Notes: generated by a model not told the origin, from the letters alone. 64,000 bases of DNA from Lachnospiraceae bacterium (GCA_017450065.1 JAFSYI010000004.1:40525-104524), one strand, 5' to 3'. Shown: positions 1 to 8,898, numbered from the stretch's first letter. Numbers and translations: made by a program.

Positions 1-441
1 GTTTTTTGATGCGGATATGCTCTTATTCTCCACGCTCTGAACTATGTAAACAGGATAATCCGCTTCCTTCAGAAGATAATAGAGCTCTTCATTTGCATGT
101 CTTACCGGTTCTTTCTCCTCACCATCCGTAAACAGTATTATGTTACGGCAGGCTACATCCTGCCTGTTCCAGTCCATTATAATGTCTGCAAGGTTGTCGG
201 TTATATATGTATCTCTCTCGATAAGGACCAGTTTGTCTATTCTTTCTTTAAGAAGGGCTGTGTCCCCGGTATAATCGGTCAGATATTCAATACCTTCGCC
301 AAAAGTAGCTATCCTCGCGGAATCCTCCTCACTCAGATGCTCTGCAATATACTTAGCCGTTTCCCTGCATAATGTGAAATTAGCCTCTCCCACCGATCTG
401 GAATTATCGATCAGTATAAGGGTTTTATATCCTATCGCCAT
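1..441 (-). CDS. vWA-domain protein, C-terminus cut by window edge (type VII locus)
   Basis: The frame reads from ATG at 441 through 147 codons to the left edge without a stop. The first residues hold a MIDAS-type DNSRS motif (D-x-S-x-S) after a hydrophobic beta strand, and a later strand reads NIILFTDGEE, as in von Willebrand factor A domains. These domains bind a metal ion and a protein partner. It is the last gene seen in the type VII secretion cluster, 12 bases after the 105-residue WXG100 gene, so it probably belongs to the same operon. A role as a partner-binding or assembly protein of the secretion system is inference; no signal peptide is seen at its N-terminus. The C-terminal part lies outside the window. 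Confidence 0.75.
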   Translation of the reverse strand, partial: MAIGYKTLILIDNSRSVGEANFTLCRETAKYIAEHLSEEDSARIATFGEGIEYLTDYTGDTALLKERIDKLVLIERDTYITDNLADIIMDWNRQDVACRNIILFTDGEEKEPVRHANEELYYLLKEADYPVYIVQSVENKSISASKN

Positions 442-453
442 CTTTACCGTCCC

Positions 454-771
454 TTATGAGACAACCGCTGTAGCCAGTCCGGCGCTTTGCTCCATATTAG
501 CATCCTCGGCTGCCTGATATTCTCTGGCCATTTCATTAAGGTCTGTCACATGCTCCTGTATCATACGGTTTATCTTCTCGATATCATCCGACAGCTCGGC
601 AAATTTGGCACTGTATCCCGATGCCGCCTCGCCCATCCACACAGACTTGAGACTGGTTACTATTTCATTCATTTCCTGAGTTAATGCTCTGATAGTTTTT
701 CCTGTAGAACTGAATTCGGTGGAAGCCTCGATCAGCTTCTCCGGTGTTACTTTCAAAATACCTGTTGCCAT
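454..771 (-). CDS. WXG100 family protein (ESAT-6-like), 105 aa
   Basis: A small helical protein with the WXG turn (SVWMGEA) near residue 46, between two predicted amphipathic helices. Such proteins form helical-hairpin dimers that are substrates or structural cofactors of type VII secretion, with EssC as motor. The start at 771 follows a good AAGGAG ribosome site. It is the fourth and most downstream of four different WXG100-type genes here and is 12 bases upstream of the vWA gene. Its closeness to the 100-residue canonical length argues for a bona fide EsxA-like protein and not for the N-terminus of a larger toxin. Which of the four is secreted cannot be told from sequence. Confidence 0.85.
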   Translation of the reverse strand: MATGILKVTPEKLIEASTEFSSTGKTIRALTQEMNEIVTSLKSVWMGEAASGYSAKFAELSDDIEKINRMIQEHVTDLNEMAREYQAAEDANMEQSAGLATAVVS

Positions 772-798
772 TTTGCGTCTCCTTCTTTCATTATCTTA

Positions 799-1098
799 CT
801 AATAGTTTCTTGTTGAAGCAGTGACTATATTCTTATTCTCTGCCTCTTCATACTTCGCCGCGATTATGAGCAGGGCTTCTATATAGAGTTCTATCACCTG
901 ATGGAACCTGTCCATTTGCCCCTTATCCTTTGTGAAGGCAGAATGAAAGCTGTCATTTGCTTCACCTTCCCACATTGCCTTAAGACTCTGTTCTGCCGTC
1001 TCAAGTGTATCAACTCCCGATCTGAAACGTGAATTCAACCCCTTAAGCTGCTCAGCCTTCTTTCTCAGCTCAGCTGCCGTAACCTGAAAAAATGCCAT
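799..1098 (-). CDS. WXG100 family protein, 99 aa
   Basis: A second ESAT-6-like protein with the hairpin turn AMWEGEAN near residue 42. The helix before the turn carries LRKKAEQLK and the one after it FHSAFTKDKGQMDRF, giving the charged amphipathic pattern of the family. The start at 1098 follows a strong AAAGGAGG site. It lies 27 bases upstream of the 105-residue paralogue. Expected to form a homo- or heterodimer with one of its neighbours and to pass through the EssC-driven type VII machine. Sequence similarity to its three neighbours is low apart from the WXG turn, so the four probably have separate partners or roles. Confidence 0.85.
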   Translation of the reverse strand: MAFFQVTAAELRKKAEQLKGLNSRFRSGVDTLETAEQSLKAMWEGEANDSFHSAFTKDKGQMDRFHQVIELYIEALLIIAAKYEEAENKNIVTASTRNY

Positions 1099-1133
1099 TT
1101 TGTTCCTCCTTTTTTATTTTTTTCAACTAACGG

Positions 1134-1445
1134 TTACCACCTTGTATTGCAAATGCTCACTGCAGCCATCTCGGCCGTATATATCACACTCGCTGTCCTG
1201 CGGATCATTTCCGCCGTATCCTTTAATATCTCGGCGGAATCAAAAAGTCTGTCCTTAAGAGCGCCCGTATTTTTCATGTAATCCATTGCATTCTGCCCCT
1301 TCCATGACCTTGTCAGCAGAGTAAGCGCCCTTTCAAGCTTTATATTGCTTATGTTGCAAAGCTTGCATGAAAGCTCTTCAAGTTCATCCGCCTGTTCCAT
1401 CGCCTTTTTAAATTCAATATCTATCTCTGTCTTCCCACTGATCAT
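1134..1445 (-). CDS. WXG100-like protein, 103 aa
   Basis: A third small helical protein with the turn RSWKGQNAMDY near residue 60, in the middle of a two-helix layout. The N-terminal helix contains a cysteine pair (LSCKLCN), unusual for this family. The start ATG at 1445 overlaps the stop of the preceding gene as ATGA, with a GGAGG site inside that gene, so the two are translationally coupled and probably made in equal amounts. This coupling suggests a heterodimer with the 98-residue neighbour, as seen for EsxA/EsxB-type pairs; that is inference. Assigned by the WXG turn, size and location. Confidence 0.75.
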   Translation of the reverse strand: MISGKTEIDIEFKKAMEQADELEELSCKLCNISNIKLERALTLLTRSWKGQNAMDYMKNTGALKDRLFDSAEILKDTAEMIRRTASVIYTAEMAAVSICNTRW

Positions 1446-1738
1446 CTCATTCCTCCAATCGTCTCCATAACCTGCATTTCTGTCTGCAGATAGTCCGTAA
1501 GCGCATTATAAAGAAGTCTGTACATAACCTGTATACCGGCTGCCGTCATCTGCATGATAAGAAAATCCCCCATCAGGACTCTGCTGTATTCGTCATATGC
1601 GGCACCTTCCCATGATATGCCGAGATTTTTCAGTTTGTCCTGAAGCTCTGCCATTTCTTTATTTATTTTCCCGGATACCTCTCCAAGTTCCGACAAAAGA
1701 GTATCCATACTCGTATAGAGCGCTCCTACCGGCTGCAT
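1442..1738 (-). CDS. WXG100-like protein, 98 aa
   Basis: The fourth WXG-type protein, with the turn ISWEGAAYDEY near residue 45. I start it at the ATG at 1738, preceded by AAAGGAGGTGAAAGG, an almost perfect ribosome site. A longer reading to 1849 would add 37 residues without family character and would overlap yukD. It is 70 bases downstream of yukD and translationally coupled (ATGA) to the 103-residue WXG gene. The helix after the turn is rich in methionine (FLIMQMTAAGIQVMYR), more hydrophobic than in the other three. Probable partner of the coupled neighbour in the type VII system. Confidence 0.8.
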   Translation of the reverse strand: MQPVGALYTSMDTLLSELGEVSGKINKEMAELQDKLKNLGISWEGAAYDEYSRVLMGDFLIMQMTAAGIQVMYRLLYNALTDYLQTEMQVMETIGGMR

Positions 1739-1808
1739 CCTTTCACCTCCTTTACTTTTCTGTATCCCGGTTGAACAATATATATTCAGGCTAAATGTGA
1801 GCCTGCGT

Positions 1809-2036
1809 TCACGAAATATACAGGAGCATATCCCCTGATCTGATGCCATACCCGGAAAGCCTTGCGTTTTCCGGTATCGATCCCTGTCCTCTGCAGCTTA
1901 TAAGAAAGCCGTTGCCTTCTTTTTCACCCATGATCTTTGCTATGCATCTGCACAGTTCCGAGGCCTTTATTTCTCTGTCAGTCTTTAACTCAATATGCTT
2001 CTCCCACTGCACAGCATATATTTCTATTATTACCAA
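1809..2036 (-). CDS. YukD/EsaB-like ubiquitin-fold protein of type VII secretion
   Basis: A 75-residue protein with the length and layout of the YukD/EsaB ubiquitin-like family: a beta hairpin at the N-terminus (VIIEIYAVQWEKHIEL), a helix (ELCRCIAKIM) and a closing strand GDMLLYIS. YukD and EsaB are conserved parts of Firmicutes type VII systems and lack the C-terminal di-glycine used by ubiquitin in conjugation, as does this protein. The start is TTG at 2036, chosen because AAGGGAG lies 7 bases before it. It sits 24 bases after essC and before the WXG100 genes, the expected company. The exact biochemical role of the family is not settled. Confidence 0.75.
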   Translation of the reverse strand: MVIIEIYAVQWEKHIELKTDREIKASELCRCIAKIMGEKEGNGFLISCRGQGSIPENARLSGYGIRSGDMLLYIS

Positions 2037-2060
2037 GTATATGCTCCCTTCTGCCCCGTT

Positions 2061-5000
2061 TTATATCCAATCGTGTCCCGTATCGGCAAGCGGAATGATG
2101 ATATCCCCTGCATGGCCGCTGCTCCTGCTCCTCATGACCGTTCCGTTTCCCACAGGTTTTAACATGCACTGTTCCGAGTAATTCATATATGAGAAATCGA
2201 AAACACTCTGTTTATCAAGTCCTCCCGCCAGATATATGCCGAGACATGACTGCCGTATCTGTTCATATATCCTACGTCCTGCCAGAGCCTGATGCCTGCT
2301 GCTGTCCATAGTAAAGAACAGCCTTGGTCCTTCCGTATTCCTTATCGCTTCCGCAATATCCTGCTCTGTGCTTCTGCTGTATCCATCCCTGTAGAAGTCC
2401 TCCAGTATATCCGGAAGATCATCGCATATGATCAGCTCATCCTTCCCACCCGGTACGGCTTTTTTCTTAAGATGTTTGCAGATACCGTCCATGTCCGCGG
2501 CATCAGTTACATTAATCCCATACATCTGTGCATAATGCTTTACCACCATACAGGCATTCGTTTTCCCGCTCTGAGTTCTTCCTGCTACCAGTACGGTCCT
2601 TATCTTTTTGTAAGGAATAAACCATGGCCTTCCGCTCAGAAGATCATAGCCGAGAGCAATATCTCCATCCTTTTCCTGCGGCTTAATACATCTGTCAAGA
2701 TCCTCAAGGCACGGATCTTCCGGTATATACGGGACCTTTTCGGCCGCACTGTCCTTATGGCAGACGTTTATCTCCCTCATCCGTGATCTTATCCACCTGC
2801 TTCTTTCCGCATCATTACCCTTGCAGCATAAGCCTGTCTGGAATTCGAGTATCTTACCGTCAATCCTTGCCAGTCCTCTTCCCGCGATGCCTTCATCGGG
2901 GAGGATAGGCAGCCTTATCTCTCTTAAGCATTCGGAATACTGGTATTTATCGTTTAATCTCAGACATATTCCTGTCCGGCAGTTCTCAAAAAGTCTGGCC
3001 GGAATATCCGCACTTCCTATTGATGCGCCGCTGAGAACAGCATATATACCGTAACTTTCACCGGATTTTATTATTTCCTGCATTTCCTTATCATATTTAA
3101 GCTCGGTCTTTTCCCTGAAGGCCCCGTAATTGTCTATGACAAGCATCACGGCAGGTTCATGTGCCTCACCAAGCTTAAGACGCTGTGCAAATCCCACTCC
3201 CTCAAAACAGGACCTCCGTATTTTGATAATCCGGGACAGCATGCAGAAAAGGTTCTTAAGCATGTCATCATTTTCCCCTGTTATATAACCACCGACAAAG
3301 CAGCTGTCCTTAAAGCATGACAGGATACCGTTGCTGTAGTCGACTATATAGATATTCAGCTCATCCGGTGTCTTACCTGCCATATGTTCATAAATAAATG
3401 TCTGCAGAAAAGTACTTTTCCCGCTGAGCGCGCTTCCGCATATTACCATGTGGCCCGTTTCCGTAAGATCCAGTGTCAGATCATCCTGCTTCTGCTCATA
3501 AGGCGCATCATATCTCCCGACGGTTATCTTAAATTCCCTTACGTCCTCATCATTTCTGTTCACCCTCCTTTCCCTGTCCGGAAGTACAATAACAGCATCC
3601 AGCGGCGGCAGCCACAGCTTCGGTATCTTAGGAAGTTCAGACACTTCATTACATTCGTTTAGCATCTGCATTATCCTTGTAAAATGGGTGGTTCTTTCCA
3701 GACTGCCCTTATTTATTCCGTTTCCACCGCTTCCCGGTAATACTTCATGCTTTCTCCGGTATTTATCCAGCAGATATACCGGCGGATCCTTATCCCGCTT
3801 TTCTTCATATGGCTCCATCGTGTAACCTGCCTGGAAGCTGTCGAACAGTTCATCATTTCCCACCTGAAGATATGCTCTGCCCGGATTGGAGATAAATGCC
3901 GCTTCCGGCCTGTGAAGCATATCCATACTGTCCTGTTTGTCCTGAACTCTTAAGCATATCCTGAATCTTGAATTCGAAAAAATATTATCATCCACAGTGC
4001 CCGAAGGCTTCTGGGTGGCCAGGATAAGATGTACTCCCAGGCTTCGCCCGACCTGCGCCACACTTATCAATTCCTTCATAAAATCCGGTTCATTGCGCTT
4101 CAACTCCGCGAATTCATCTATGATTATCAGTATATGCGGAAGAGGCTCATCTACCCTGCCGCTGCTGTACAGCCTGCCATAATCTCCTATTGAATTTACC
4201 CCGTTGCGCAAAAAAAGCCTTTGTCTTCTCTCATTTTCGCTTCTGATCGATACCATTGCCCTGTGAATAACATTTCCGGACAGATTCGAAATACTTCCCA
4301 TAAGATGAGGCAGACCTTCAAACAGGTTGGCCATACCTCCGCCCTTGTAATCTATAAGGAAGAAACCGATCTGTGTCGGCGGATATCGTATTGCAAGAGA
4401 CAGAATAAGTGTCTGCAGCATTTCGCTCTTACCGCTGCCTGTCATTCCCGCTATCAGCCCGTGCGGGCCATGAGCCTTTTCATGGATATCCAGAAAAACC
4501 GCCCTTCCGTCTCCGGCCATACCCACGGGAGCCCGCAGGCTGTTCCTGGTATCATTCCGTTTCCAGTAACGGCCGATCATTCCCACGGTAAAAAAATCTG
4601 TTTTAAACAGCTCTGGGAGAGTAACCTTCAGGGGTATCGGACTGTGTCTTGCATCTCTTGCGTATCTTAGACCTGCAAGTATACGAACGTATTTGTCAAG
4701 CTCTTCTGTCTGAACACAGTCGAACCTTACTTCCTTTCTGTTCCGTTCCTCATCCATGCTGAGAAGTCCTCTGAATGAGGCATTATTCTGAACAACTGCG
4801 GAACACCCGACCGGAAGATCGCTGAAATTCCCCGAGAATATACATATGCTTACATTATCCTTAGCCGTAAGAGTGGCCGGCAGCCTGCGGTAATCATCCG
4901 TGAGTATCACAAATCTTAATACTTCTTTTTCCTCATACTTCATTATTCTGTCAATACTGCACAATATTTCTTCTATTCTTTCAGCATCCGTGCCTACATA

Positions 5001-6545
5001 GTGCTCATCATCCCCCTGTGTCTGAGGAAGCCAGTGCATACTTTCCACTGCCTGCTCTTTTATTACATTTTCCGAAAACAGAAAGATCATTTTCAAAAGA
5101 TACGGTTCGGTTATGCCTGCGATCTGTAATGATATGTTTATAAAGAGCTGCGTCAGGTCTTCAGCTTCATCTGCTATAAAGCCCACAAGCCTGTTTTTCT
5201 CAAGGTCCACACAAACCGGGACATCATAAAGGTTCAGGTACCTCTTTCTTAAGATTTCGGGAAGGCCAGTCAGTTCATCCGGTACCGTCATGAACTTTTC
5301 CTTCGGAACTTTTATCTTTACATTAAACGGCTGCTGACCCTTTCCGATCCTGTAAGTAAATGCATCCGTGTCACTTCCCGCTCTGTTCCATATTCTCGGC
5401 TGTTCGGGAACCGCAAACATTTCCTTTACGGCCGGCGCGTTTCTTAACAGAGCATTTGTATTGTACCTGAATTTATCAAGGATCATCCTGTTGCATCTGT
5501 CAATATAATCCCTGTATGAACGTATGCGTAAAGCTTCTTCCCGGACCTCTGTCCTTTTATTGTTTCTTATATTGATCACAGCCCACATACAACCGATAAG
5601 TGCTGATGCTATTGCCGTGACAAGTCCCGTATACATATAAGCCGAGGGACCCTGATGTCCGTTTCCGGACGCGGTGATAATATACATTCCGCAGCCTAAG
5701 CACATAGGGACTGCCATTGTCAGTGCAGGTCCTATTGTAAGCAGCGCAGGCTGTTTTCTCATTTCCTTTCTGGGAGGTGGGGGATCAAGCTCTATATCGC
5801 CGTCATCCGTACAGACGATATTTCTTGGCAGAGGATGGAACTCCTCCCCGGTATCTTCATCGGGTTCAGCTTCCCCCGGTCTGTCTGTCTTTTCAAGCCT
5901 TACAAGACATAGATTTTTTGCTGAAGGCTTATCTGTGCTGCTGTTAAGCCTTTCGATACCGACATGATCGTTTAACCACATAAGCCTGAGCGCTCCGGCG
6001 GTTATTATGTCCCCATAATCAACAGAAGCTGCTTCCATACGGCCTATAAACCTGTTATTCAGATAGCATCCTTCTTTCCCTTTCACATTAAGCCTGCATC
6101 CATCATCGCTCTGTTTTATCAGCAGATGCTTCTCACAGATACCTTCTGCTTCGGGACAGCTTATTGTATTATTCAGACCTCTTCCAAGGGATATTACCTG
6201 GCTTCCGTTTACTCTGTAAAAGCACATCGGTTCCTGACCAAAGAAAATATACATTTTCAGTTCTTCCTTGTCGCGTGTGATCAGTCTTAATTCCGCATCT
6301 TCTGAAATCATGCTGTTACAGGTACCCAATCTGTTTAAATATATGATGTATACATTGGAGAGTTCTTCATTCAGGTATAACCCTGTGTTTGATATGGATA
6401 AAGAAATGTCCTGATCCGAGAGCAGATGGAAGCTCTCTCCTGGAAGCCGTATATCCCTTGAATAATTCTGATCTTCTACATCCGGTATTGCATAAACAAA
6501 CTTCTCCAACGCATATGAATTGCAGATATGTACAATTATACGCAT
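2061..6545 (-). CDS. essC: Type VII secretion motor ATPase EssC (FtsK/SpoIIIE family), 1494 aa
   Basis: The membrane ATPase that drives secretion of WXG100 proteins. The N-terminal about 200 residues are beta-rich and look like the FHA-like domains of EssC (SLGRGLNNTISC). Two membrane helices lie near residues 266-290 and 300-325. Three FtsK-type ATPase modules follow, with P-loops GMTGSGKS (about 703), GSALSGKS (about 1038) and GRTQSGKT (about 1325); Walker B motifs include ILIIIDEFAEL in the first module and LIICDDLPDIL in the third. The length matches Staphylococcus EssC (about 1480). It is the first gene of the cluster, 24 bases before yukD. EsaA, EssA and EssB/YukC are not in the window and may lie beyond the left edge. 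Identification is firm; the secreted toxins cannot be seen. Confidence 0.95.
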   Translation of the reverse strand: MRIIVHICNSYALEKFVYAIPDVEDQNYSRDIRLPGESFHLLSDQDISLSISNTGLYLNEELSNVYIIYLNRLGTCNSMISEDAELRLITRDKEELKMYIFFGQEPMCFYRVNGSQVISLGRGLNNTISCPEAEGICEKHLLIKQSDDGCRLNVKGKEGCYLNNRFIGRMEAASVDYGDIITAGALRLMWLNDHVGIERLNSSTDKPSAKNLCLVRLEKTDRPGEAEPDEDTGEEFHPLPRNIVCTDDGDIELDPPPPRKEMRKQPALLTIGPALTMAVPMCLGCGMYIITASGNGHQGPSAYMYTGLVTAIASALIGCMWAVINIRNNKRTEVREEALRIRSYRDYIDRCNRMILDKFRYNTNALLRNAPAVKEMFAVPEQPRIWNRAGSDTDAFTYRIGKGQQPFNVKIKVPKEKFMTVPDELTGLPEILRKRYLNLYDVPVCVDLEKNRLVGFIADEAEDLTQLFINISLQIAGITEPYLLKMIFLFSENVIKEQAVESMHWLPQTQGDDEHYVGTDAERIEEILCSIDRIMKYEEKEVLRFVILTDDYRRLPATLTAKDNVSICIFSGNFSDLPVGCSAVVQNNASFRGLLSMDEERNRKEVRFDCVQTEELDKYVRILAGLRYARDARHSPIPLKVTLPELFKTDFFTVGMIGRYWKRNDTRNSLRAPVGMAGDGRAVFLDIHEKAHGPHGLIAGMTGSGKSEMLQTLILSLAIRYPPTQIGFFLIDYKGGGMANLFEGLPHLMGSISNLSGNVIHRAMVSIRSENERRQRLFLRNGVNSIGDYGRLYSSGRVDEPLPHILIIIDEFAELKRNEPDFMKELISVAQVGRSLGVHLILATQKPSGTVDDNIFSNSRFRICLRVQDKQDSMDMLHRPEAAFISNPGRAYLQVGNDELFDSFQAGYTMEPYEEKRDKDPPVYLLDKYRRKHEVLPGSGGNGINKGSLERTTHFTRIMQMLNECNEVSELPKIPKLWLPPLDAVIVLPDRERRVNRNDEDVREFKITVGRYDAPYEQKQDDLTLDLTETGHMVICGSALSGKSTFLQTFIYEHMAGKTPDELNIYIVDYSNGILSCFKDSCFVGGYITGENDDMLKNLFCMLSRIIKIRRSCFEGVGFAQRLKLGEAHEPAVMLVIDNYGAFREKTELKYDKEMQEIIKSGESYGIYAVLSGASIGSADIPARLFENCRTGICLRLNDKYQYSECLREIRLPILPDEGIAGRGLARIDGKILEFQTGLCCKGNDAERSRWIRSRMREINVCHKDSAAEKVPYIPEDPCLEDLDRCIKPQEKDGDIALGYDLLSGRPWFIPYKKIRTVLVAGRTQSGKTNACMVVKHYAQMYGINVTDAADMDGICKHLKKKAVPGGKDELIICDDLPDILEDFYRDGYSRSTEQDIAEAIRNTEGPRLFFTMDSSRHQALAGRRIYEQIRQSCLGIYLAGGLDKQSVFDFSYMNYSEQCMLKPVGNGTVMRSRSSGHAGDIIIPLADTGHDWI

Positions 6546-6824
6546 ATTTACTTCCTTAAGCTTTAGCTTTATTTGGTTTTAAAATAACATCCTTTAGTGT
6601 TTGAATGTGTAACGGTGAATTCCGTTATGAACTGCTCTGATTACGATTTAGATCCGTACTTCTCAGAAATCAATTTGCGATTGAAAATATATCATACAAA
6701 TTATCACAGTGCAATACCAAATTGTAACCTTGTAACATATTTGTAATAATTATACAAATAACCAAATTTCAATTTGTGCAATATACACTTAAAATATCCA
6801 AAAGGATAGCATATCAATTCTTAC
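6546..6824. other. AT-rich gap upstream of essC
   Basis: About 280 bases without a credible reading frame. It is markedly AT-rich and carries several TATAAT-like words on the minus strand (6749-6754, 6686-6691). The best-spaced pair is listed as the essC promoter. No hairpin with a U-tract other than the tRNA-Thr terminator to its right is seen, and no tRNA fragment that would mark an integration site. Confidence 0.6.
6686..6714 (-). promoter_or_regulatory. Possible essC operon promoter
   Basis: Minus-strand TTGCAC at 6714-6709, a 17-base spacer and TATATT at 6691-6686. The -10 matches in five of six positions, the -35 only in three. The predicted leader is about 135 bases. A rival -10 (TATAAT, 6754-6749) has no good -35. 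Confidence 0.35.
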
Positions 6825-6861
6825 AAAAAAACCCTTAAAAACATATTGTCTTCAAGGGTTT
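6825..6861 (-). terminator. Intrinsic terminator after tRNA-Thr
   Basis: On the minus strand AAACCCTT (6861-6854) pairs with AAGGGTTT (6836-6829), followed by a run of T (6830-6825). It ends the tRNA-Thr transcript and any read-through from sigH before the essC promoter region. Confidence 0.8.
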
Positions 6862-6869
6862 ATGTTTAG

Positions 6870-6942
<73 letters not shown>

Positions 6943-6959
6943 AAAATTGACACTTAAAC

Positions 6960-6988
6960 AGTATATCTTTATTTCACGATATAGTCAA
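6960..6988 (-). promoter_or_regulatory. tRNA-Thr promoter
   Basis: TTGACT (6988-6983), 17-base spacer, TATACT (6965-6960), ending 17 bases before the tRNA. The -35 box overlaps the sigH stop codon, so the tRNA can be made independently of sigH. Confidence 0.75.
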
Positions 6989-7614
6989 CAATTATTTTTC
7001 AGAATTATTCTCTTTATCTTTATCTTAAGCCTCTGGATAGCATTATCTGTTGATTTTTCGTCCTTTCCAAGTACTCTTGCTATCTGCACATAAGACATAC
7101 CCGTTATATACAGATCAAGAACCTGCTTTTCAAACTGACTCAGGCTTTCCTCTATCTGCTGCTCCAGTATATCTACATTTTCCCTGTCGATTATCATTTC
7201 TTCAGGACTCATGCCGCCCTCGGCGCTCAGTGAATCGATCAGATACTTTTCATCCTCGTCTGCATTGTCGGATGTGTTTTTATAAAGAGAAATATAGTTA
7301 TTTAAGGGTATGTGCTTCTGTCTTCTTGAAGCCTGAACAGCCGTAAATATCTGTCTGGATATACACAGCTCTGCAAAGGTATAAAAGCTTGCATCACGTC
7401 CTGTATCATAATCCCTTATAGCCTTAAACAGGCCTATCATCCCCTCCTGGATAAGATCATCGTTATCGGCACCGAGTATATACATGGATCTTGCCTTGTT
7501 CTTAACAAGATCTTTGTATTTTTCCATTATATAATCCGTTATATCGGTCTGTCCTTCCCTGAGCCTTACTATAAGCTCCACATCAGACAGCTCACTGTAT
7601 TTGTCAGCTCCCAT
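6985..7614 (-). CDS. sigH: RNA polymerase sigma factor SigH (Spo0H-type), 209 aa
   Basis: A sigma-70 family factor of the sigma-H group, which in Bacillus and clostridia directs transition-state and early sporulation genes. Region 2 is clear: YKDLVKNKARSMYI, then DDLIQEGMIGLFKAIRDYD (region 2.1-2.2) and FYTFAELCISRQIFTAV (2.3-2.4). Region 4 has a helix-turn-helix (MSYVQIARVLGKDEKSTDNA). Length agrees with B. subtilis SigH (218). The ATG at 7614 comes one base after the rlmB stop, so the genes are tightly coupled, the same rlmB-sigH order seen in many Firmicutes. Being in a housekeeping operon does not show that this organism sporulates. Confidence 0.9.
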   Translation of the reverse strand: MGADKYSELSDVELIVRLREGQTDITDYIMEKYKDLVKNKARSMYILGADNDDLIQEGMIGLFKAIRDYDTGRDASFYTFAELCISRQIFTAVQASRRQKHIPLNNYISLYKNTSDNADEDEKYLIDSLSAEGGMSPEEMIIDRENVDILEQQIEESLSQFEKQVLDLYITGMSYVQIARVLGKDEKSTDNAIQRLKIKIKRIILKNNC

Positions 7615-7615
7615 A

Positions 7616-8356
7616 CTATCCCATTCTCTGTCTCACGATCTCATATGCCAGTACTCCGGCTGCTACCGACGCATTAAGCGAATCTATATCCCCTTTCATC
7701 GGGATTGATGCAATATAATCGCATTTCTCTCTGACCAGTCTTGACACTCCTTCACCCTCAGCTCCTATAACCATTCCAATAGGTCCTCTCAGGTTATGCC
7801 TGTACATCAACTCGCCGTCCATATCCGCACATACGAACCAGAGACCTTCCTTCTTCAGTTCCTCGATCGTCTTCGCAATATTGGTTACCTTTGCCACAGG
7901 AGTATAGTTAAGCGCTCCTGCAGATGTCCTTGCCACGGTCGCAGTAAGCCCCGCCGCCCTGTTCTTGGGGATTATCACTCCATGCGCCCCGCACAGATTG
8001 GCGGTTCTTATGATGGCTCCGAGATTATGCGGATCCACTATGTTGTCCAGAAGGAAAATAAACGGATCCTCTCCTTTCTTCCTTGCATTGTTCATTATCT
8101 GCTCAACATCCGCATACTCGTATGCGGCAGACCGGGCTATAACGCCCTGATGGTGGCCCGTAGTGCTAAGCTGGTCAAGCCGCTCCTTATTGACATACTT
8201 TATCTGTATATCTTTCTTTCTCGCTTCACGTTTGATCGTGGATACAGGCCCGTCCTGGCATCCGTCAAGTATATACAGCTTATCTATAGGCTTGCCTGCC
8301 CTCAATGCCTCTGTTACGGCATTTCTTCCTTCTATAAAAGTTTCCTCGTAAGACAT
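7616..8356 (-). CDS. rlmB: 23S rRNA (guanosine-2'-O-)-methyltransferase RlmB (SpoU family)
   Basis: Methylates the 2'-OH of a 23S rRNA guanosine (G2251 in E. coli numbering) using S-adenosylmethionine. The N-terminal 75 residues form the small L30e-like substrate-binding domain (FIEGRNAVTEALRAG). The SPOUT knot motifs follow: LDNIVDPHNLGAIIRTA, VIGAEGEGVSRLV and IPMKGDIDSLNASVAAGV. I start at ATG 8356, which follows AAGGGAATGAT; a reading from 8398 adds 14 residues that the family lacks. It lies 86 bases after mrnC and one base before sigH. The 246-residue length is normal. TrmH-type tRNA specificity is less likely, given the N-terminal domain and neighbours. Confidence 0.93.
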   Translation of the reverse strand: MSYEETFIEGRNAVTEALRAGKPIDKLYILDGCQDGPVSTIKREARKKDIQIKYVNKERLDQLSTTGHHQGVIARSAAYEYADVEQIMNNARKKGEDPFIFLLDNIVDPHNLGAIIRTANLCGAHGVIIPKNRAAGLTATVARTSAGALNYTPVAKVTNIAKTIEELKKEGLWFVCADMDGELMYRHNLRGPIGMVIGAEGEGVSRLVREKCDYIASIPMKGDIDSLNASVAAGVLAYEIVRQRMG

Positions 8357-8442
8357 ATCATTCCCTTCATTCTGCCTGCATGGTATTTCCGCGTTCAAAA
8401 CCGTGTATGCGTATTTCGGCTTTGTTTTTTGTTATTCTTTGT

Positions 8443-8898
8443 TCATTTGGACACAGCTTCCATACCGGTCTTTATGAGCTCAACCAGTCTGTCAGTCCTG
8501 TTGTTCAGATACAGGTACCCGACCAGCGTTTCTATACCTGTTGCTCTTCTGTAATCTCCGACGGATGCATTCTTCGCTGTGGTAGGAGATTTGGCATTTC
8601 TTCCTCTCCGGTAGATTTTCTGCTCTTCTTCCGTGAGGATATCATTATCCATAAACCATGCTGCCATTTTAGACTGCGAGCCGGCCTTTACTATTTCACT
8701 GGTTCTGCGGTGCAGCCTGGAGGCAGGACAGTTGGCAGTCTCAACAACTACCGTTTTTACAACCACATCAAATACGCTGTCTCCTATAAACGCAAGCGCA
8801 AGCGGAGAATAACTGTCTACATTGATATCTTTCAGTTCAAACCGTTCCTTTATGTTATCCAAAATACTGCTTGGGGATGCATTTATTCCCTGCTCCAT
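8443..8898 (-). CDS. mrnC: Mini-ribonuclease 3 (Mini-III)
   Basis: A dimeric RNase III-like enzyme that has only the catalytic domain; in Bacillus it trims the 23S rRNA precursor. The signature YSPLALAFIGDSVFDVVVK holds the first acidic metal ligands, and ATGIETLVGYLYL the second set. No double-stranded RNA-binding domain follows, as expected at 151 residues. Its start at 8898 overlaps the end of cysS by 16 bases, so it is translated from within that gene. The cysS-mrnC-rlmB order is the standard one in Firmicutes, joining tRNA charging and rRNA maturation. Confidence 0.93.
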   Translation of the reverse strand: MEQGINASPSSILDNIKERFELKDINVDSYSPLALAFIGDSVFDVVVKTVVVETANCPASRLHRRTSEIVKAGSQSKMAAWFMDNDILTEEEQKIYRRGRNAKSPTTAKNASVGDYRRATGIETLVGYLYLNNRTDRLVELIKTGMEAVSK

